A stretch of DNA of 64,000 bases from Sediminicola sp. (lineage in GTDB: Bacteria > Bacteroidota > Bacteroidia > Flavobacteriales > Flavobacteriaceae). The notes under the pieces are model-generated. The model ran no database searches and had not been told where the DNA came from. It was given only the letters and a program-made list of their open reading frames with translations. Shown here one piece after another: positions 20,350-29,397 of this stretch. The translations under genes were made by a program, and so were the position numbers. Positions within the stretch are counted from its first letter, which is position 1. Every line of letters starts with the position of its first letter. The stretch spans positions 1 to 64,000 of the forward strand of contig JAHEND010000013.1 of the NCBI GenBank assembly GCA_024643325.1. The letters are read 5' to 3'.

Positions 20350-22236
20350 TTATTTGATCATCTCATAGCTTCTAGAAATAAAATCACTTAGGGCAGCTCC
20401 TTTAAGTAAGCCTTTAGAGAGTTTTGCTAGATCTATAGATTGACTGATCAATCGCTCTTGTTTTTTCTGTGTTTTGGTTTGAAGAATTTCACCTACTAAT
20501 GGGTGGTTAATATTGACAATTAGGTTGTGCATGTCAGGCATATTTCCCATACCAAACATTCCACCCCCACCGGTTTGCTGCATTTCTTTCATTCTTCTCA
20601 TAAACTCTGGCTCTGTAATTACAAAAGGAGCACTATCACTATCCATGGCTTCTAATTGAACAGTTAAACCTCCCTCTCCCGTAACTTTTTCAATTTTTGC
20701 TTTAAGGGTTTCTTTCTCTTCATCTGAAAGTTTAGAAATAGCATTTTCTTCCTTTTGAATCAGTTTATCTATTGGATCTGCGTCTACTCTTGCAAAGGAA
20801 ATTTTTTCCTTTGATGTTTCAAGCTTTTGCATTAAATGAGACACTATAGGAGAATTTAACAAAAGCACTTCATACCCTTTAGCTTTTGCCGCTGCAATAT
20901 AGGCGTGCTGAGCTTCTTTGTCAGAGGCATATAGCAGAATTAATTTACCATCCTTATCTGTCTGGTTGTCTTTTAACTTTTCTTGCAACTCTTCAAAAGT
21001 ATAGTAAGAGCCGTCTACAGTTGGGTATAGTGCAAATTTATCTGCCTTGTCAAAGAACTTATCTTCGGATAGCATACCGTATTCAATGACAATTTTAATA
21101 TCATTCCACTTTTCTTCAAAAGCTTCCCTATCATTTTTAAATAAACTGCTTAGTTTGTCTCCAACTTTCTTTGTGATATAGGTAGCTATTTTTTTAACTG
21201 CTCCGTCTGCTTGAAGGTAAGACCTAGATACATTTAATGGAATATCTGGAGAGTCAATTACCCCTCTAAGCATGGTTAAGAATTCAGGTACTATCCCTTC
21301 TACATTATCTGTAACAAATACTTGATTTTGATAGAGTTGTATTTTATCCTTTTGGATATTTAAGTCGTTGGTTAGTTTTGGAAAATATAAAATTCCTGTG
21401 AGGTTAAAAGGATAGTCTACATTCAAATGAATATGAAATAATGGCTCTTCAAATTGCATGGGATACAATTCTCTGTAGAATCCTTTGTAATCTTCATCTT
21501 TTAAATCTGCAGGGGCTTTGGTCCATGCAGGATTTGGATTGTTTATGATGTTTGGTACTTCCTGTGTTGGCGCTGGGTCCTCTTCTTTGGCATCGTCTGG
21601 TTTTGGAAGGGTTTCTGTTTTAGTTCCAAAAACAATTGGAACAGGCATGAATTTGTTGTATTTATTAAGTAACCCACTAATTTTATTTTCATCTAAAAAC
21701 TCCAATGAATCCTCAGCTATATGTAAAATGATTTCAGTACCTCTATCTTTTTTGTCGGCTGCTTCTAAAGTGAAATTTGGAGATCCATCACAGGTCCAAT
21801 GAGCTGCTGGCTCATCTTTGAAACTTTTTGTTATTATTTCTACAGTATGAGCAACCATGAAAGCAGAATAAAAACCTAAGCCAAAATGACCAATAATTCC
21901 AGCATCTTTCCCGGCGTCTTTATATTTGTCTAAAAATTCTTCTGCTCCAGAAAATGCTACCTGGTTTATGTATTTTTCAACTTCATCAGAAGTCATTCCA
22001 AGTCCTTGATCCGTAATATGAATTTTCTTTCCTTCTTTGTCAATTCTAATTTCTATCTGAGGATTTCCATAGTCTACTTTAGCTTCACCTATAGCAGTGA
22101 GGTGTTTTAATTTAAGTGTAGCGTCAGTAGCATTAGAAATTAATTCTCTTAGAAATATTTCATGATCACTGTATAAAAACTTTTTAATCAGGGGGAAAAT
22201 ATTTTCCACTGATACATTAATCTTGCCTTTGGCCAT
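20350..22236 (-). CDS. htpG: Molecular chaperone HtpG (Hsp90 family)
   Basis: ATP-dependent cytosolic chaperone of 628 residues. The GHKL ATP-binding domain is clear: FLRELISNATDA near residue 35, DQGLGMT near residue 77, QVAFSGA and GHFGLGFYSAF around residue 115. The middle domain carries the NVSRSYLQ segment with its catalytic arginine. The C-terminal dimerisation domain ends without the eukaryotic MEEVD tail, as expected for bacteria. A proline- and acid-rich insert (around PKPDDAKEEDPAPTQ, residues 209-225) sits between N and middle domains, like a short charged linker. It is monocistronic with its own terminator. Confidence 0.98.
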   Translation of the reverse strand: MAKGKINVSVENIFPLIKKFLYSDHEIFLRELISNATDATLKLKHLTAIGEAKVDYGNPQIEIRIDKEGKKIHITDQGLGMTSDEVEKYINQVAFSGAEEFLDKYKDAGKDAGIIGHFGLGFYSAFMVAHTVEIITKSFKDEPAAHWTCDGSPNFTLEAADKKDRGTEIILHIAEDSLEFLDENKISGLLNKYNKFMPVPIVFGTKTETLPKPDDAKEEDPAPTQEVPNIINNPNPAWTKAPADLKDEDYKGFYRELYPMQFEEPLFHIHLNVDYPFNLTGILYFPKLTNDLNIQKDKIQLYQNQVFVTDNVEGIVPEFLTMLRGVIDSPDIPLNVSRSYLQADGAVKKIATYITKKVGDKLSSLFKNDREAFEEKWNDIKIVIEYGMLSEDKFFDKADKFALYPTVDGSYYTFEELQEKLKDNQTDKDGKLILLYASDKEAQHAYIAAAKAKGYEVLLLNSPIVSHLMQKLETSKEKISFARVDADPIDKLIQKEENAISKLSDEEKETLKAKIEKVTGEGGLTVQLEAMDSDSAPFVITEPEFMRRMKEMQQTGGGGMFGMGNMPDMHNLIVNINHPLVGEILQTKTQKKQERLISQSIDLAKLSKGLLKGAALSDFISRSYEMIK

Positions 22237-22371
22237 AACTTATATATTTTAAAATTATACAAACCTATTAGCAATTAAAATACCAAGCCTTAACAATATG
22301 ACAAACTGACACAGCGTCCGACAGAATTACATATCTAAATATGTTATAATCATGTTAATTTTGTTCATCTA

Positions 22372-22404
22372 TTTGGATAAATGATTAAACATTCGTTATA
22401 TTTG
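22372..22404 (+). promoter_or_regulatory. Strong Bacteroidota-type promoter
   Basis: TTTG at 22372-22375, a 21-base spacer and a perfect -7 box TATATTTG at 22397-22404. This is the best match to the sigma-ABfr consensus in the neighbourhood. It points at a 36-codon reading frame and hairpin and not directly at the TetR-like gene, whose start is 176 bases downstream. Confidence 0.65.
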
Positions 22405-22429
22405 TGCTGGAGATGGGAAATGCTTTGCT

Positions 22430-22540
22430 ATGAAAAAGACAAAATCAATATTCGCAACTCCTTATGTTTATTTATTGGTTAGGTTTGAAACGCACTTTTT
22501 TACAAAGTGCGTTTCTTATTTTCAAACCTACTTTATTTAG
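22430..22540 (+). other. Candidate small ORF or leader RNA with 3' hairpin
   Basis: Between htpG and the TetR-like gene (344 bases without a listed gene) a promoter is followed 26 bases later by an ATG opening a 36-codon frame. It begins MKKTKSIFATPYVYLL and ends in TAG at 22538. The protein would be basic and aromatic-rich, with no family I recognise. The 3' half of the frame coincides with a strong hairpin. Three readings are possible: a small peptide gene, a leader that controls the downstream TetR/ABC1 operon by attenuation, or a structured small RNA in which the frame is accidental. The sequence does not decide between them. Confidence 0.35.
22481..22529 (+). terminator. Perfect 12-bp hairpin with outer arms
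   Basis: The inner stem GAAACGCACTTT (22487-22498) pairs perfectly with 22504-22515 around a five-base loop. It is followed by TTATTTT, a weak U-tract. Outer arms AGGTTT (22481-22486) and AAACCT (22524-22529) can extend it past an eight-base bulge. It could be a terminator, an attenuator or the core of a small RNA. Confidence 0.6.
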
Positions 22541-22580
22541 TTTTATTTTTTTGTAATTTAACTTAAACAAAAAATCGTCG

Positions 22581-23252
22581 ATGGCCACAAAAAAAATATC
22601 CTCAAAAAAAACAAGTGTTATAGATGCAGACCAGATTATTTCTGCCTACATGGAAGATGTGTTAAATAACGAAAAAAAGCCAGTGACTGTATACGGCTTT
22701 TGTAAGACACATGATTTTGAAGAAGTCTCTTTTTATCAATTTTTTGGAAATATTGAAGCATTGGAAAAAGGTGTTTGGGAAGCATTTTTTTCTCAAACCA
22801 TGCGTTTACTCCAAAAAAATCCAGATTTTGCAAGTACTTCTAGCAGAGAAAAAATGCTTGGATTTTTCTTTAGTTTTTTTGAATTACTCACACTAAATAG
22901 ATCTTATGTATTATTCACGTTAAAGTCAGATAAAAAGATGTTACACAGTTTAATGGCTTTAAGCGGCCTGCGTAATCATTTTAAATCTTTTACAAAGGAT
23001 CTGATCGATCTGGACAATTCAAGTGCGCAATCAAAATTAACACAATTTCAACCCACTGTATTTTCAGAAGCTGCTTGGGTACAACTCCTCTTTACCATTA
23101 AATTTTGGATGGACGACAATTCTCCAGGTTTTGAAAAAACTGATATTCTTATTGAAAAGTCTATCAATACTGTTTTTGAAGTATTTAACAATACGCCTCT
23201 TGAGCAGGTATTTGATTTAGGAAAATTTTTATTTAAAGAGCGTATGGCTTAG
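22581..23252 (+). CDS. TetR-like transcriptional regulator
   Basis: A 223-residue protein with a Lys/Ser-rich start and a TetR-type N-terminal helix-turn-helix over about residues 15-65 (SAYMEDVLN, then the recognition region VSFYQFFGNIEALEKGVWEAF, equivalent to YxHFxxKexL). The C-terminal ligand domain is all-helical. The HTH is divergent from classical TetR but recognisable. The ABC1-kinase gene follows after 8 bases in the same transcript, an arrangement that suggests the pair acts together, perhaps in lipid or quinone metabolism. The ligand and target genes are unknown. The hairpin unit immediately upstream may control it. Confidence 0.75.
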   Translation: MATKKISSKKTSVIDADQIISAYMEDVLNNEKKPVTVYGFCKTHDFEEVSFYQFFGNIEALEKGVWEAFFSQTMRLLQKNPDFASTSSREKMLGFFFSFFELLTLNRSYVLFTLKSDKKMLHSLMALSGLRNHFKSFTKDLIDLDNSSAQSKLTQFQPTVFSEAAWVQLLFTIKFWMDDNSPGFEKTDILIEKSINTVFEVFNNTPLEQVFDLGKFLFKERMA

Positions 23253-23260
23253 TCCAATTA

Positions 23261-24592
23261 ATGAAAACATTAGACCATATTCCCACGGGCAAGATTGAAA
23301 GAGCCACTACTTTAGTTAAAACAGGTATTAAAATTGGAGGTAATTACGCAAAGTACTATTCTAAGAAAATAATTAGTCCAAGTTTAGACAAGGAGAAACT
23401 CAATAAAGATAACGCAGAAGATATTTACGATGGATTAAAAGACCTTAAAGGCAGTGCACTTAAGGTGGCTCAAATGCTGAGTATGGAAAAAAATCTTCTG
23501 CCTAGGGCATTTGTAGAACAATTTTCTTTAGCGCAATTCTCTGTTCCTCCGCTTTCGGCTCCTCTAGTGAGAAAAGTATTTAAGAGATACCAGGGTGCTT
23601 ACCCTGAAGAGGTATATGATACATTCTCTAAAGATTCTGTTAATGCAGCGAGTATAGGTCAAGTACACAAAGCGACCAAAGGTGGAAAAACACTTGCAGT
23701 CAAGATTCAATATCCTGGTGTTGCAGACAGTGTAAAATCCGATTTGGCACTTGTAAAGCCAGTTGCTTTGAGAATGTTTAACTTAAAAGGTCAAGATACT
23801 GACAAATATTTCAAAGAGGTAGAAGACAAACTTATAGAAGAAACTGATTATGTATTGGAGGTGGAGCAAAGTCAGGAAATTTCTAAAGCTTGTAGTGTTA
23901 TTAAAAATATTTCTTTTCCTACCTATTACCCCTCTATGTCCAATACGAGAATTATTACAATGGATTGGATACAGGGAGAACATTTGAGTGAATATGTGGC
24001 TAAACCATTTTCTGAAGCACATGGGAACCTTCTTGGTCAAGCTTTGTGGGATTTTTATATGTATCAAATTCACGTTCTTAGAAAGGTTCACGCAGACCCT
24101 CATCCAGGTAATTTCCTCATTAGACCTTCTAAAATCCAAGTTGGAAATCCAGAATTGGTCGCTATAGATTTTGGTTGTATTAAATCAATTCCTGAAGATT
24201 TTTATGTGCCCTATTTTGAATTGGCCAATGAAACAAGTCTAAAAGATCCTGATTTTTTTATGCAAAAGTTAAAAGCCTTAGAGATCATAACTCCTTCAGA
24301 CACTACAACAGAAATAGATTATTTTAAAGAATTGTTTCATGAAATGCTCAGTCTGTTTACAGTGCCTTTTCACAAGGAGGTATTTGATTTTGGAGATCCT
24401 GTGTTTTGGGGTAATATTGCTTCTTTAAGTGAACGCTACGCCAATGATCCTACCATTCGTAAAATGAATGGGAATAGAGGTTCTAAGCATTTCTTGTATA
24501 TTAATAGAACCTTCTTTGGGTTATTTAATTTAATGTTTGATCTTAAAGCTAAAGTAACAGTGAACACTTACAAAGACTTGCCGCTAGTATAA
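23261..24592 (+). CDS. ABC1/AarF (UbiB/COQ8) family atypical kinase
   Basis: Atypical kinase-like protein of 443 residues. Features are an A-rich nucleotide loop NAASIGQVHKA (128-138), the lysine in AVKIQYPG (Lys148), the catalytic-loop equivalent HADPHPGN and the metal-binding AIDFGC. The N-terminal KxGQ signature of this family reads KVAQ (68-71), a Gly to Ala change. It lacks the C-terminal membrane helices of E. coli UbiB. Family members act in ubiquinone synthesis and lipid homeostasis, but flavobacteria use menaquinone, so the substrate here is unclear. It is cotranscribed with the TetR-like gene. Confidence 0.88.
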   Translation: MKTLDHIPTGKIERATTLVKTGIKIGGNYAKYYSKKIISPSLDKEKLNKDNAEDIYDGLKDLKGSALKVAQMLSMEKNLLPRAFVEQFSLAQFSVPPLSAPLVRKVFKRYQGAYPEEVYDTFSKDSVNAASIGQVHKATKGGKTLAVKIQYPGVADSVKSDLALVKPVALRMFNLKGQDTDKYFKEVEDKLIEETDYVLEVEQSQEISKACSVIKNISFPTYYPSMSNTRIITMDWIQGEHLSEYVAKPFSEAHGNLLGQALWDFYMYQIHVLRKVHADPHPGNFLIRPSKIQVGNPELVAIDFGCIKSIPEDFYVPYFELANETSLKDPDFFMQKLKALEIITPSDTTTEIDYFKELFHEMLSLFTVPFHKEVFDFGDPVFWGNIASLSERYANDPTIRKMNGNRGSKHFLYINRTFFGLFNLMFDLKAKVTVNTYKDLPLV

Positions 24593-24633
24593 TAGAATTC
24601 TCACTATATTGCAGTCTCAAGAAACATTTTAAG

Positions 24634-25647
24634 ATGACGTACCATTCAAAAATTATTGGTTTAGGCCATTACGTACCCGAAAATATAGTGACAAATGATG
24701 ATTTGTCTAAATTAATAGATACCAATGACGCATGGATTAAAGAGCGTACTGGTATAGAACAGCGAAGGCATGTGGTAAAAGGATCTGGAGAGACTACCAC
24801 AACAATGGGAGTTAAAGCTGCTCAAGTAGCTATAGAAAGAGCAGGTATAGACAAACAAGAAATTGATTTTATTGTTTTTGCTACCTTAAGTCCAGATTAT
24901 TATTTCCCAGGCCCTGGGGTACTGGTTCAAAGAGACTTGGGTATAGATACAGTAGGTGCTTTGGATGTGAGAAACCAATGCTCTGGATTTGTCTATGCAC
25001 TCTCTGTAGCAGACCAATACGTGAAGTCGGGGATGTATAAAAATGTACTTGTTATTGGGTCTGAGCTCCAGTCCCATGGAATGGACATGACCACAAGGGG
25101 GAGAAATATATCTGTAATTTTTGGTGATGGCGCTGGAGCTGCAATAGTCTCTCGAGAAGAAGATTTAACTAAAGGTATTTTGTCTACACACTTACATTCT
25201 GAAGGAGAACATGCAGAAGCACTTTCTTTATTAGCTCCTGGAATGGGAAGTAGGTGGGTGACAGATATTTTAGAAGACAATGACCCTGAGGACATTTCTT
25301 ACTACCCTTATATGGATGGGCAATTCGTATTTAAAAATGCCGTAGTACGTTTTTCTGAAGTCATTAATGAAGGACTCAAGGCAAATGAATTAACTAAAGA
25401 AGATATTTCGCTCTTGGTGCCACATCAAGCAAACCTCAGGATAGCACAATTTATTCAAAAGAAATTTGGCTTGTCCAACGACCAGGTCTTTAACAATATA
25501 ATGAAATACGGAAATACCACTGCCGCATCTATTCCAATTGCGCTTACGGAAGCTTGGGAGCAAGGAAAGGTTAAAGAAGGAGATCTAGTGGTATTGGCTG
25601 CATTTGGTAGTGGATTTACTTGGGGCTCAGCCATTATTCGCTGGTAG
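24634..25647 (+). CDS. 3-oxoacyl-ACP synthase III family protein (FabH-like)
   Basis: Thiolase-fold condensing enzyme of 337 residues. The Cys-His-Asn triad of KAS III is complete: Cys116 in NQCSGF, His264 in VPHQANLRI and Asn294 in YGNTTAASIP. This predicts decarboxylative condensation of a CoA-linked starter with malonyl-ACP. It is about 20 residues longer than E. coli FabH, with an insert around residues 207-225 before the Tyr-rich YYPYMDG segment. Flavobacteria usually have more than one KAS III; with no fab or acc gene adjacent, it may serve branched-chain or special lipid synthesis instead of housekeeping initiation. It ends before a strong terminator. Confidence 0.88.
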   Translation: MTYHSKIIGLGHYVPENIVTNDDLSKLIDTNDAWIKERTGIEQRRHVVKGSGETTTTMGVKAAQVAIERAGIDKQEIDFIVFATLSPDYYFPGPGVLVQRDLGIDTVGALDVRNQCSGFVYALSVADQYVKSGMYKNVLVIGSELQSHGMDMTTRGRNISVIFGDGAGAAIVSREEDLTKGILSTHLHSEGEHAEALSLLAPGMGSRWVTDILEDNDPEDISYYPYMDGQFVFKNAVVRFSEVINEGLKANELTKEDISLLVPHQANLRIAQFIQKKFGLSNDQVFNNIMKYGNTTAASIPIALTEAWEQGKVKEGDLVVLAAFGSGFTWGSAIIRW

Positions 25648-25692
25648 CAGATACCCCTTTCATTAAAATTATGTTACAGTCAAATTTTCTAT

Positions 25693-25724
25693 AAAAAAAA
25701 AGAGGCTACGGCCTCTTTTTTTTT
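25693..25724. terminator. Bidirectional terminator
   Basis: A-tract, GAGGC-TACG-GCCTC stem-loop with a tetraloop, and nine T. It separates the convergent FabH-like and symporter genes and works in both directions. Confidence 0.9.
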
Positions 25725-25725
25725 G

Positions 25726-27183
25726 TTATTTTTCACGAATAAGGTACAAACCTATAAAGGTAAGCAGCCCATTTAAGGGCAATAATTCATACCCAATAAT
25801 GTAACCATTTAACCATGCCACAGGCAGGTTGGCAATGGTAATAATGAGTCCCAAAACAACTAGCGCTACAATCCAAGCGTATTGGTCTTTAATTTGATGC
25901 TTTGTCAATACGCCAAAGGCAAAAAGCCCTAAGAGGGGACCATAGGTATACGTGGCCACTGTGAGAAGACCGTCAATGATATTTTTATCCAATACGTATT
26001 TGAAACTAATTATCACCAAAACCAGCAAAGCGCTCATTACTATATGCACTTTTTTTCTGGTACTTTTCTGTGTTTTTTCTTCTTGCTTTTCAATGCCCAA
26101 AAAGTCAATGCAAAAAGAGGTGGTTAAAGAAGTTAAAGCAGAATCTGCACTAGAGTAAGCTGCAGCAATGAGGCCTAGCATAAAAGTAATTCCAACCCAT
26201 ATCGGTAAACCACTATTGAGTGCTATTTCAGGAAATAAAAGGTCTGTTTTAGGGCTACCATCTAAAAGTGGTATGGCAACATTGAAACGCTCTGCATAAA
26301 TAAATAACAAGGCACCCAGGAGTAAAAAAATTAAATTGACCACGACGAGAACCAGACTAAAACTAATCATATTTTTTTGCGCAGCTCCTATATCTCTACA
26401 GCTTAAGTTTTTTTGCATCATATCTTGATCCAAACCTGTCATACAAACAGCAATGAAAAGCCCTCCGAAAAATGATTTAACCAAGTGATTTTTTTCAAAA
26501 AAGGAATCTGTTACCCAAAGATCGCTCAAAGGAATTAGTGCTTCACTTGAAATAAACTCCCCCATTGTCCAGCCTAATTTTTGATTGATAAAATAGATCG
26601 AAAACCCTACTGCTAAAAGCATAAATAAGGTTTGCAAGGTATCTGTCCATACAATTGTCTTTATGCCTCCTCTAAAGGTATATGCCCAAATTAATAATAT
26701 GGAGAGTATCACGGTAGCTTCAAAGGGAACACCCCAACTGTCAAATACAAATTGTTGTAATACTATGGCCACTAAGAATAGTCTAAATGAAGCCCCAAGC
26801 ACTCTAGATATGAAAAAGAAAAATGCCCCAGTCTTATAACTAACTACCCCAAATCTGTTGTTTAGGTACTCATAAATAGAGGTTAGGTTGGCTTTGTAGT
26901 AAATTGGCAATAAGACAAATGCAATAATAAAGTAACCAGCTAGGTAACCAAAAACCACTTGCATATAACTAAACCCTGTACTGGCAACCCAGCCAGGGAC
27001 TGAAATAAAAGTCACTCCAGACAAAGAAGCTCCTATCATACCAAAGGCAACTACATACCAGGGAGATTTCCCTCCTGCCTTAAAAAAATCATCATTGGAG
27101 TCGTTTTTTGAAGTGGCAAAAGATATGCCCATGAGCACAAGAAAATAAAGACTGATTAAAACGACAATAGCAATTGGACTCAT
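25726..27183 (-). CDS. Sodium:solute symporter
   Basis: Inner-membrane Na+-coupled transporter of the SSS family, 485 residues with about thirteen hydrophobic helices. From ATG 27183 the protein begins [15 protein letters not shown], directly with helix one. The ATG at 27213 would add ten polar residues and is less likely. Family features are [30 protein letters not shown] near residues 45-65, [13 protein letters not shown] and [13 protein letters not shown], which hold the sodium-site serines. The substrate cannot be told from sequence; relatives carry sialic acid, sugars or amino acids. No catabolic genes are adjacent. Confidence 0.9.
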   Translation of the reverse strand: MSPIAIVVLISLYFLVLMGISFATSKNDSNDDFFKAGGKSPWYVVAFGMIGASLSGVTFISVPGWVASTGFSYMQVVFGYLAGYFIIAFVLLPIYYKANLTSIYEYLNNRFGVVSYKTGAFFFFISRVLGASFRLFLVAIVLQQFVFDSWGVPFEATVILSILLIWAYTFRGGIKTIVWTDTLQTLFMLLAVGFSIYFINQKLGWTMGEFISSEALIPLSDLWVTDSFFEKNHLVKSFFGGLFIAVCMTGLDQDMMQKNLSCRDIGAAQKNMISFSLVLVVVNLIFLLLGALLFIYAERFNVAIPLLDGSPKTDLLFPEIALNSGLPIWVGITFMLGLIAAAYSSADSALTSLTTSFCIDFLGIEKQEEKTQKSTRKKVHIVMSALLVLVIISFKYVLDKNIIDGLLTVATYTYGPLLGLFAFGVLTKHQIKDQYAWIVALVVLGLIITIANLPVAWLNGYIIGYELLPLNGLLTFIGLYLIREK

Positions 27184-27306
27184 TTGGATGTGTTTTGTGA
27201 CCACAAGATACATCAGTTTCTTTTAAATAGATCATGACTTTTAATTCTGTAATAATACATTGAGTTAGAAAGTTAAAATTGCCGTGTTGAAGTCTGTTAA
27301 ATATTG

Positions 27307-27314
27307 TATTTTTA
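27307..27314 (+). promoter_or_regulatory. Candidate -7 box of the recR promoter
   Basis: TATTTTTA ending 4 bases before the recR ATG, the same arrangement as at idi. If used, the transcript would start at or next to the initiation codon. No clear -33 element. Confidence 0.4.
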
Positions 27315-27318
27315 CCCT

Positions 27319-27939
27319 ATGGAATTTTCTTCTAAATTATTGGAAAATGCAGTAAATGAGATGTCTCAATTACCGGGTATTGGTAAGAGAACAGCTTTGC
27401 GATTAGTGTTGCATTTACTCAGGCAGGAGGCTTCGCAAACTACCGATTTAGCAGCTGCTTTGGTGCATTTGAAAACAGAGATTAAATATTGTTCCAACTG
27501 TTTTGGTATATCAGATACCGCCCAATGTCATATCTGTGCCAATACCAAAAGAGATCAGAGTTTGCTTTGTGTGGTAGAAGACATTAGAGATATTATGGCC
27601 ATTGAAAACACCTCTCAATACAACGGTTTGTATTTTGTTCTAGGAGGTAAGATTTCTCCTATGGAAGGTATTGGCCCTGGGGATTTAAACATTACACCAT
27701 TGGTAGAGAAGTTGAGGGAAGGTGTGGTCAAAGAAGTTATTTTTGCCATGAGTGCCTCTATGGAAGGAGATACCACCAACTTTTATATTTTTAAACAAAT
27801 AGAAGGTTTAGCCATTAAAACATCTACCATAGCTAGAGGAATTTCTGTTGGAGATGAATTGGAATATGCAGATGAGGTTACCCTTGGTAGGAGTATACTT
27901 CAGCGAATTCCGTTTGAAAACGCATTAAAAGCACAGTAA
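27319..27939 (+). CDS. recR: Recombination protein RecR
   Basis: RecFOR pathway protein that helps load RecA on gapped DNA. From ATG 27319 it is 206 residues, the family length. An N-terminal helix-hairpin-helix (LPGIGKRTA, 18-26) is followed by a four-cysteine zinc finger (Cys58, Cys61, Cys70, Cys73) and a Toprim domain with [12 protein letters not shown]. The ATG at 27304 would add MYFYP, again reading a promoter-like TATTTTTA box (27307-27314) as codons, so the downstream ATG is chosen. Confidence 0.96.
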   Translation: MEFSSKLLENAVNEMSQLPGIGKRTALRLVLHLLRQEASQTTDLAAALVHLKTEIKYCSNCFGISDTAQCHICANTKRDQSLLCVVEDIRDIMAIENTSQYNGLYFVLGGKISPMEGIGPGDLNITPLVEKLREGVVKEVIFAMSASMEGDTTNFYIFKQIEGLAIKTSTIARGISVGDELEYADEVTLGRSILQRIPFENALKAQ

Positions 27940-27975
27940 ATTAAAGTAAACTCAGTAATGAAGACTTTTTTATGC

Positions 27976-27983
27976 TATTTTTG
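27976..27983 (+). promoter_or_regulatory. -7 box of the E2 acyltransferase operon
   Basis: TATTTTTG, a full match to TAnnTTTG, 37 bases before the ATG of the acyltransferase gene, leaving a leader of about 30 bases. No obvious -33 element. Confidence 0.5.
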
Positions 27984-28020
27984 CAAAAAAATAAACAAAT
28001 AAAGCACTATAATTATACAT

Positions 28021-29397
28021 ATGGCAAGATTTGAATTAAAACTGCCTCAGATGGGGGAAAGTGTTGCAGAGGCAACCCTTACTGCATGGTTAAAAGAGGT
28101 TGGTGACACTATTGAACAAGAAGAAGGTGTTCTTGAGATTGCTACTGATAAGGTAGACACAGAGGTTCCGAGTGAGGTTTCAGGAATACTTGTTGAGAAA
28201 CTTTTTGAGGTAGATCAGGTGGTTCAAGTGGGTGCCGTAATTGCAGTGATAGAAACAGCTGGAGAAATGCCTCCACTTGCCAAAGGTCAGGAAACGGTTG
28301 TCACAGAAAATCCTGTCTCCAATGATGTAAACCACTCTGTACATAAGACAGAAGAAATGGATGATGAAATTGCAGCAGAGGTCCCTTACATTCCATCAGC
28401 CTCTGTGGCGGTTAATCCTGGGTCCGATGACAAGCGTTTTTATTCGCCATTAGTGAAAAATATTGCCAAGCAAGAGGGATTATCCCTTTTAGATTTGGCA
28501 CAAATTGCTGGTTCTGGAAGTGAAGGTAGGGTCACTAAAAATGATATTTTATTGTTTGTTGAGTCAAGAAAAACAATGGCTCCTATAGCGGGTCTTCAAA
28601 GCTCAATTAATCATGAAGACAATGCGGTATCGAGGGAACCTAAAACAGCTTCTACTCAGCCGTCTATTCCCTCTGGAGTAGGCAATATAGCCTCTGAAGT
28701 GGTAGAAATGAGTAGGATGGGGAAACTTATCGCTCAGCATATGATGGCTAGTCTTCAGACCTCTGCCCATGTGCAAAGTTTTATTGAAGTAGATGTGACT
28801 AAAATTGTCGCCTGGAGAAATAAGGTAAAAGAGGTATTTGCTCAAAGGGAAGGGGAGAAATTTACGTTTACCCCAATTTTCATGGAGGCGGTTGCAATGG
28901 CTTTGAAAAAGCACCCCATGATGAATATTTCCCTTGAGGGAGAACGTATTATAAAGCACAAACATATACATATTGGCATGGCTGCTGCGCTTCCAGACGG
29001 AAATCTTATTGTACCCGTAATAAAGCATGCAGACCAATTGAATATGACGGGTATGGCTAAGGTGGTGAACGATTTAGCGACTAGGGCTAGAGAAAATAAA
29101 TTGAAGCCAGATGAGATAAAAGGAGGAACATATACAGTGACTAATGTGGGTTCTTTTGGTAGTGTTTTTGGCACCCCTATTATCAATCAGCCACAAGTGG
29201 GTATTCTCGCTTTAGGTGCCATTAGAAAAGTGCCTGCTGTGATTGAAACTGTTGAGGGAGATTTTATTGGAATTCGCTCTAAAATGTTCTTGTCCCACTC
29301 CTATGATCATCGCGTGGTGAATGGTGCGCTAGGCGGAATGTTTATTAAAACAATCGCAGATTACCTAGAATCTTGGGATCCTAATAGAGCGGTATAA
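28021..29397 (+). CDS. Dihydrolipoamide acyltransferase (E2 of a 2-oxoacid dehydrogenase)
   Basis: E2 core subunit that accepts an acyl group on lipoate and passes it to CoA. The domain order is one lipoyl domain (lipoyl-lysine Lys44 in TDKVDTE), a linker with Pro, Glu and Val, an E3-binding domain near residues 140-180 (YSPLVKNIAKQEGL, then GSGSEGRVTKNDIL), a second linker and the catalytic domain with SHSYDHRVVNGA near the C-terminus. At 458 residues with one lipoyl domain it resembles branched-chain or 2-oxoglutarate types more than multi-domain pyruvate E2. E1 and E3 genes are not adjacent, so the substrate is open. A hydrolase gene overlaps its stop by one base. Confidence 0.93.
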   Translation: MARFELKLPQMGESVAEATLTAWLKEVGDTIEQEEGVLEIATDKVDTEVPSEVSGILVEKLFEVDQVVQVGAVIAVIETAGEMPPLAKGQETVVTENPVSNDVNHSVHKTEEMDDEIAAEVPYIPSASVAVNPGSDDKRFYSPLVKNIAKQEGLSLLDLAQIAGSGSEGRVTKNDILLFVESRKTMAPIAGLQSSINHEDNAVSREPKTASTQPSIPSGVGNIASEVVEMSRMGKLIAQHMMASLQTSAHVQSFIEVDVTKIVAWRNKVKEVFAQREGEKFTFTPIFMEAVAMALKKHPMMNISLEGERIIKHKHIHIGMAAALPDGNLIVPVIKHADQLNMTGMAKVVNDLATRARENKLKPDEIKGGTYTVTNVGSFGSVFGTPIINQPQVGILALGAIRKVPAVIETVEGDFIGIRSKMFLSHSYDHRVVNGALGGMFIKTIADYLESWDPNRAV

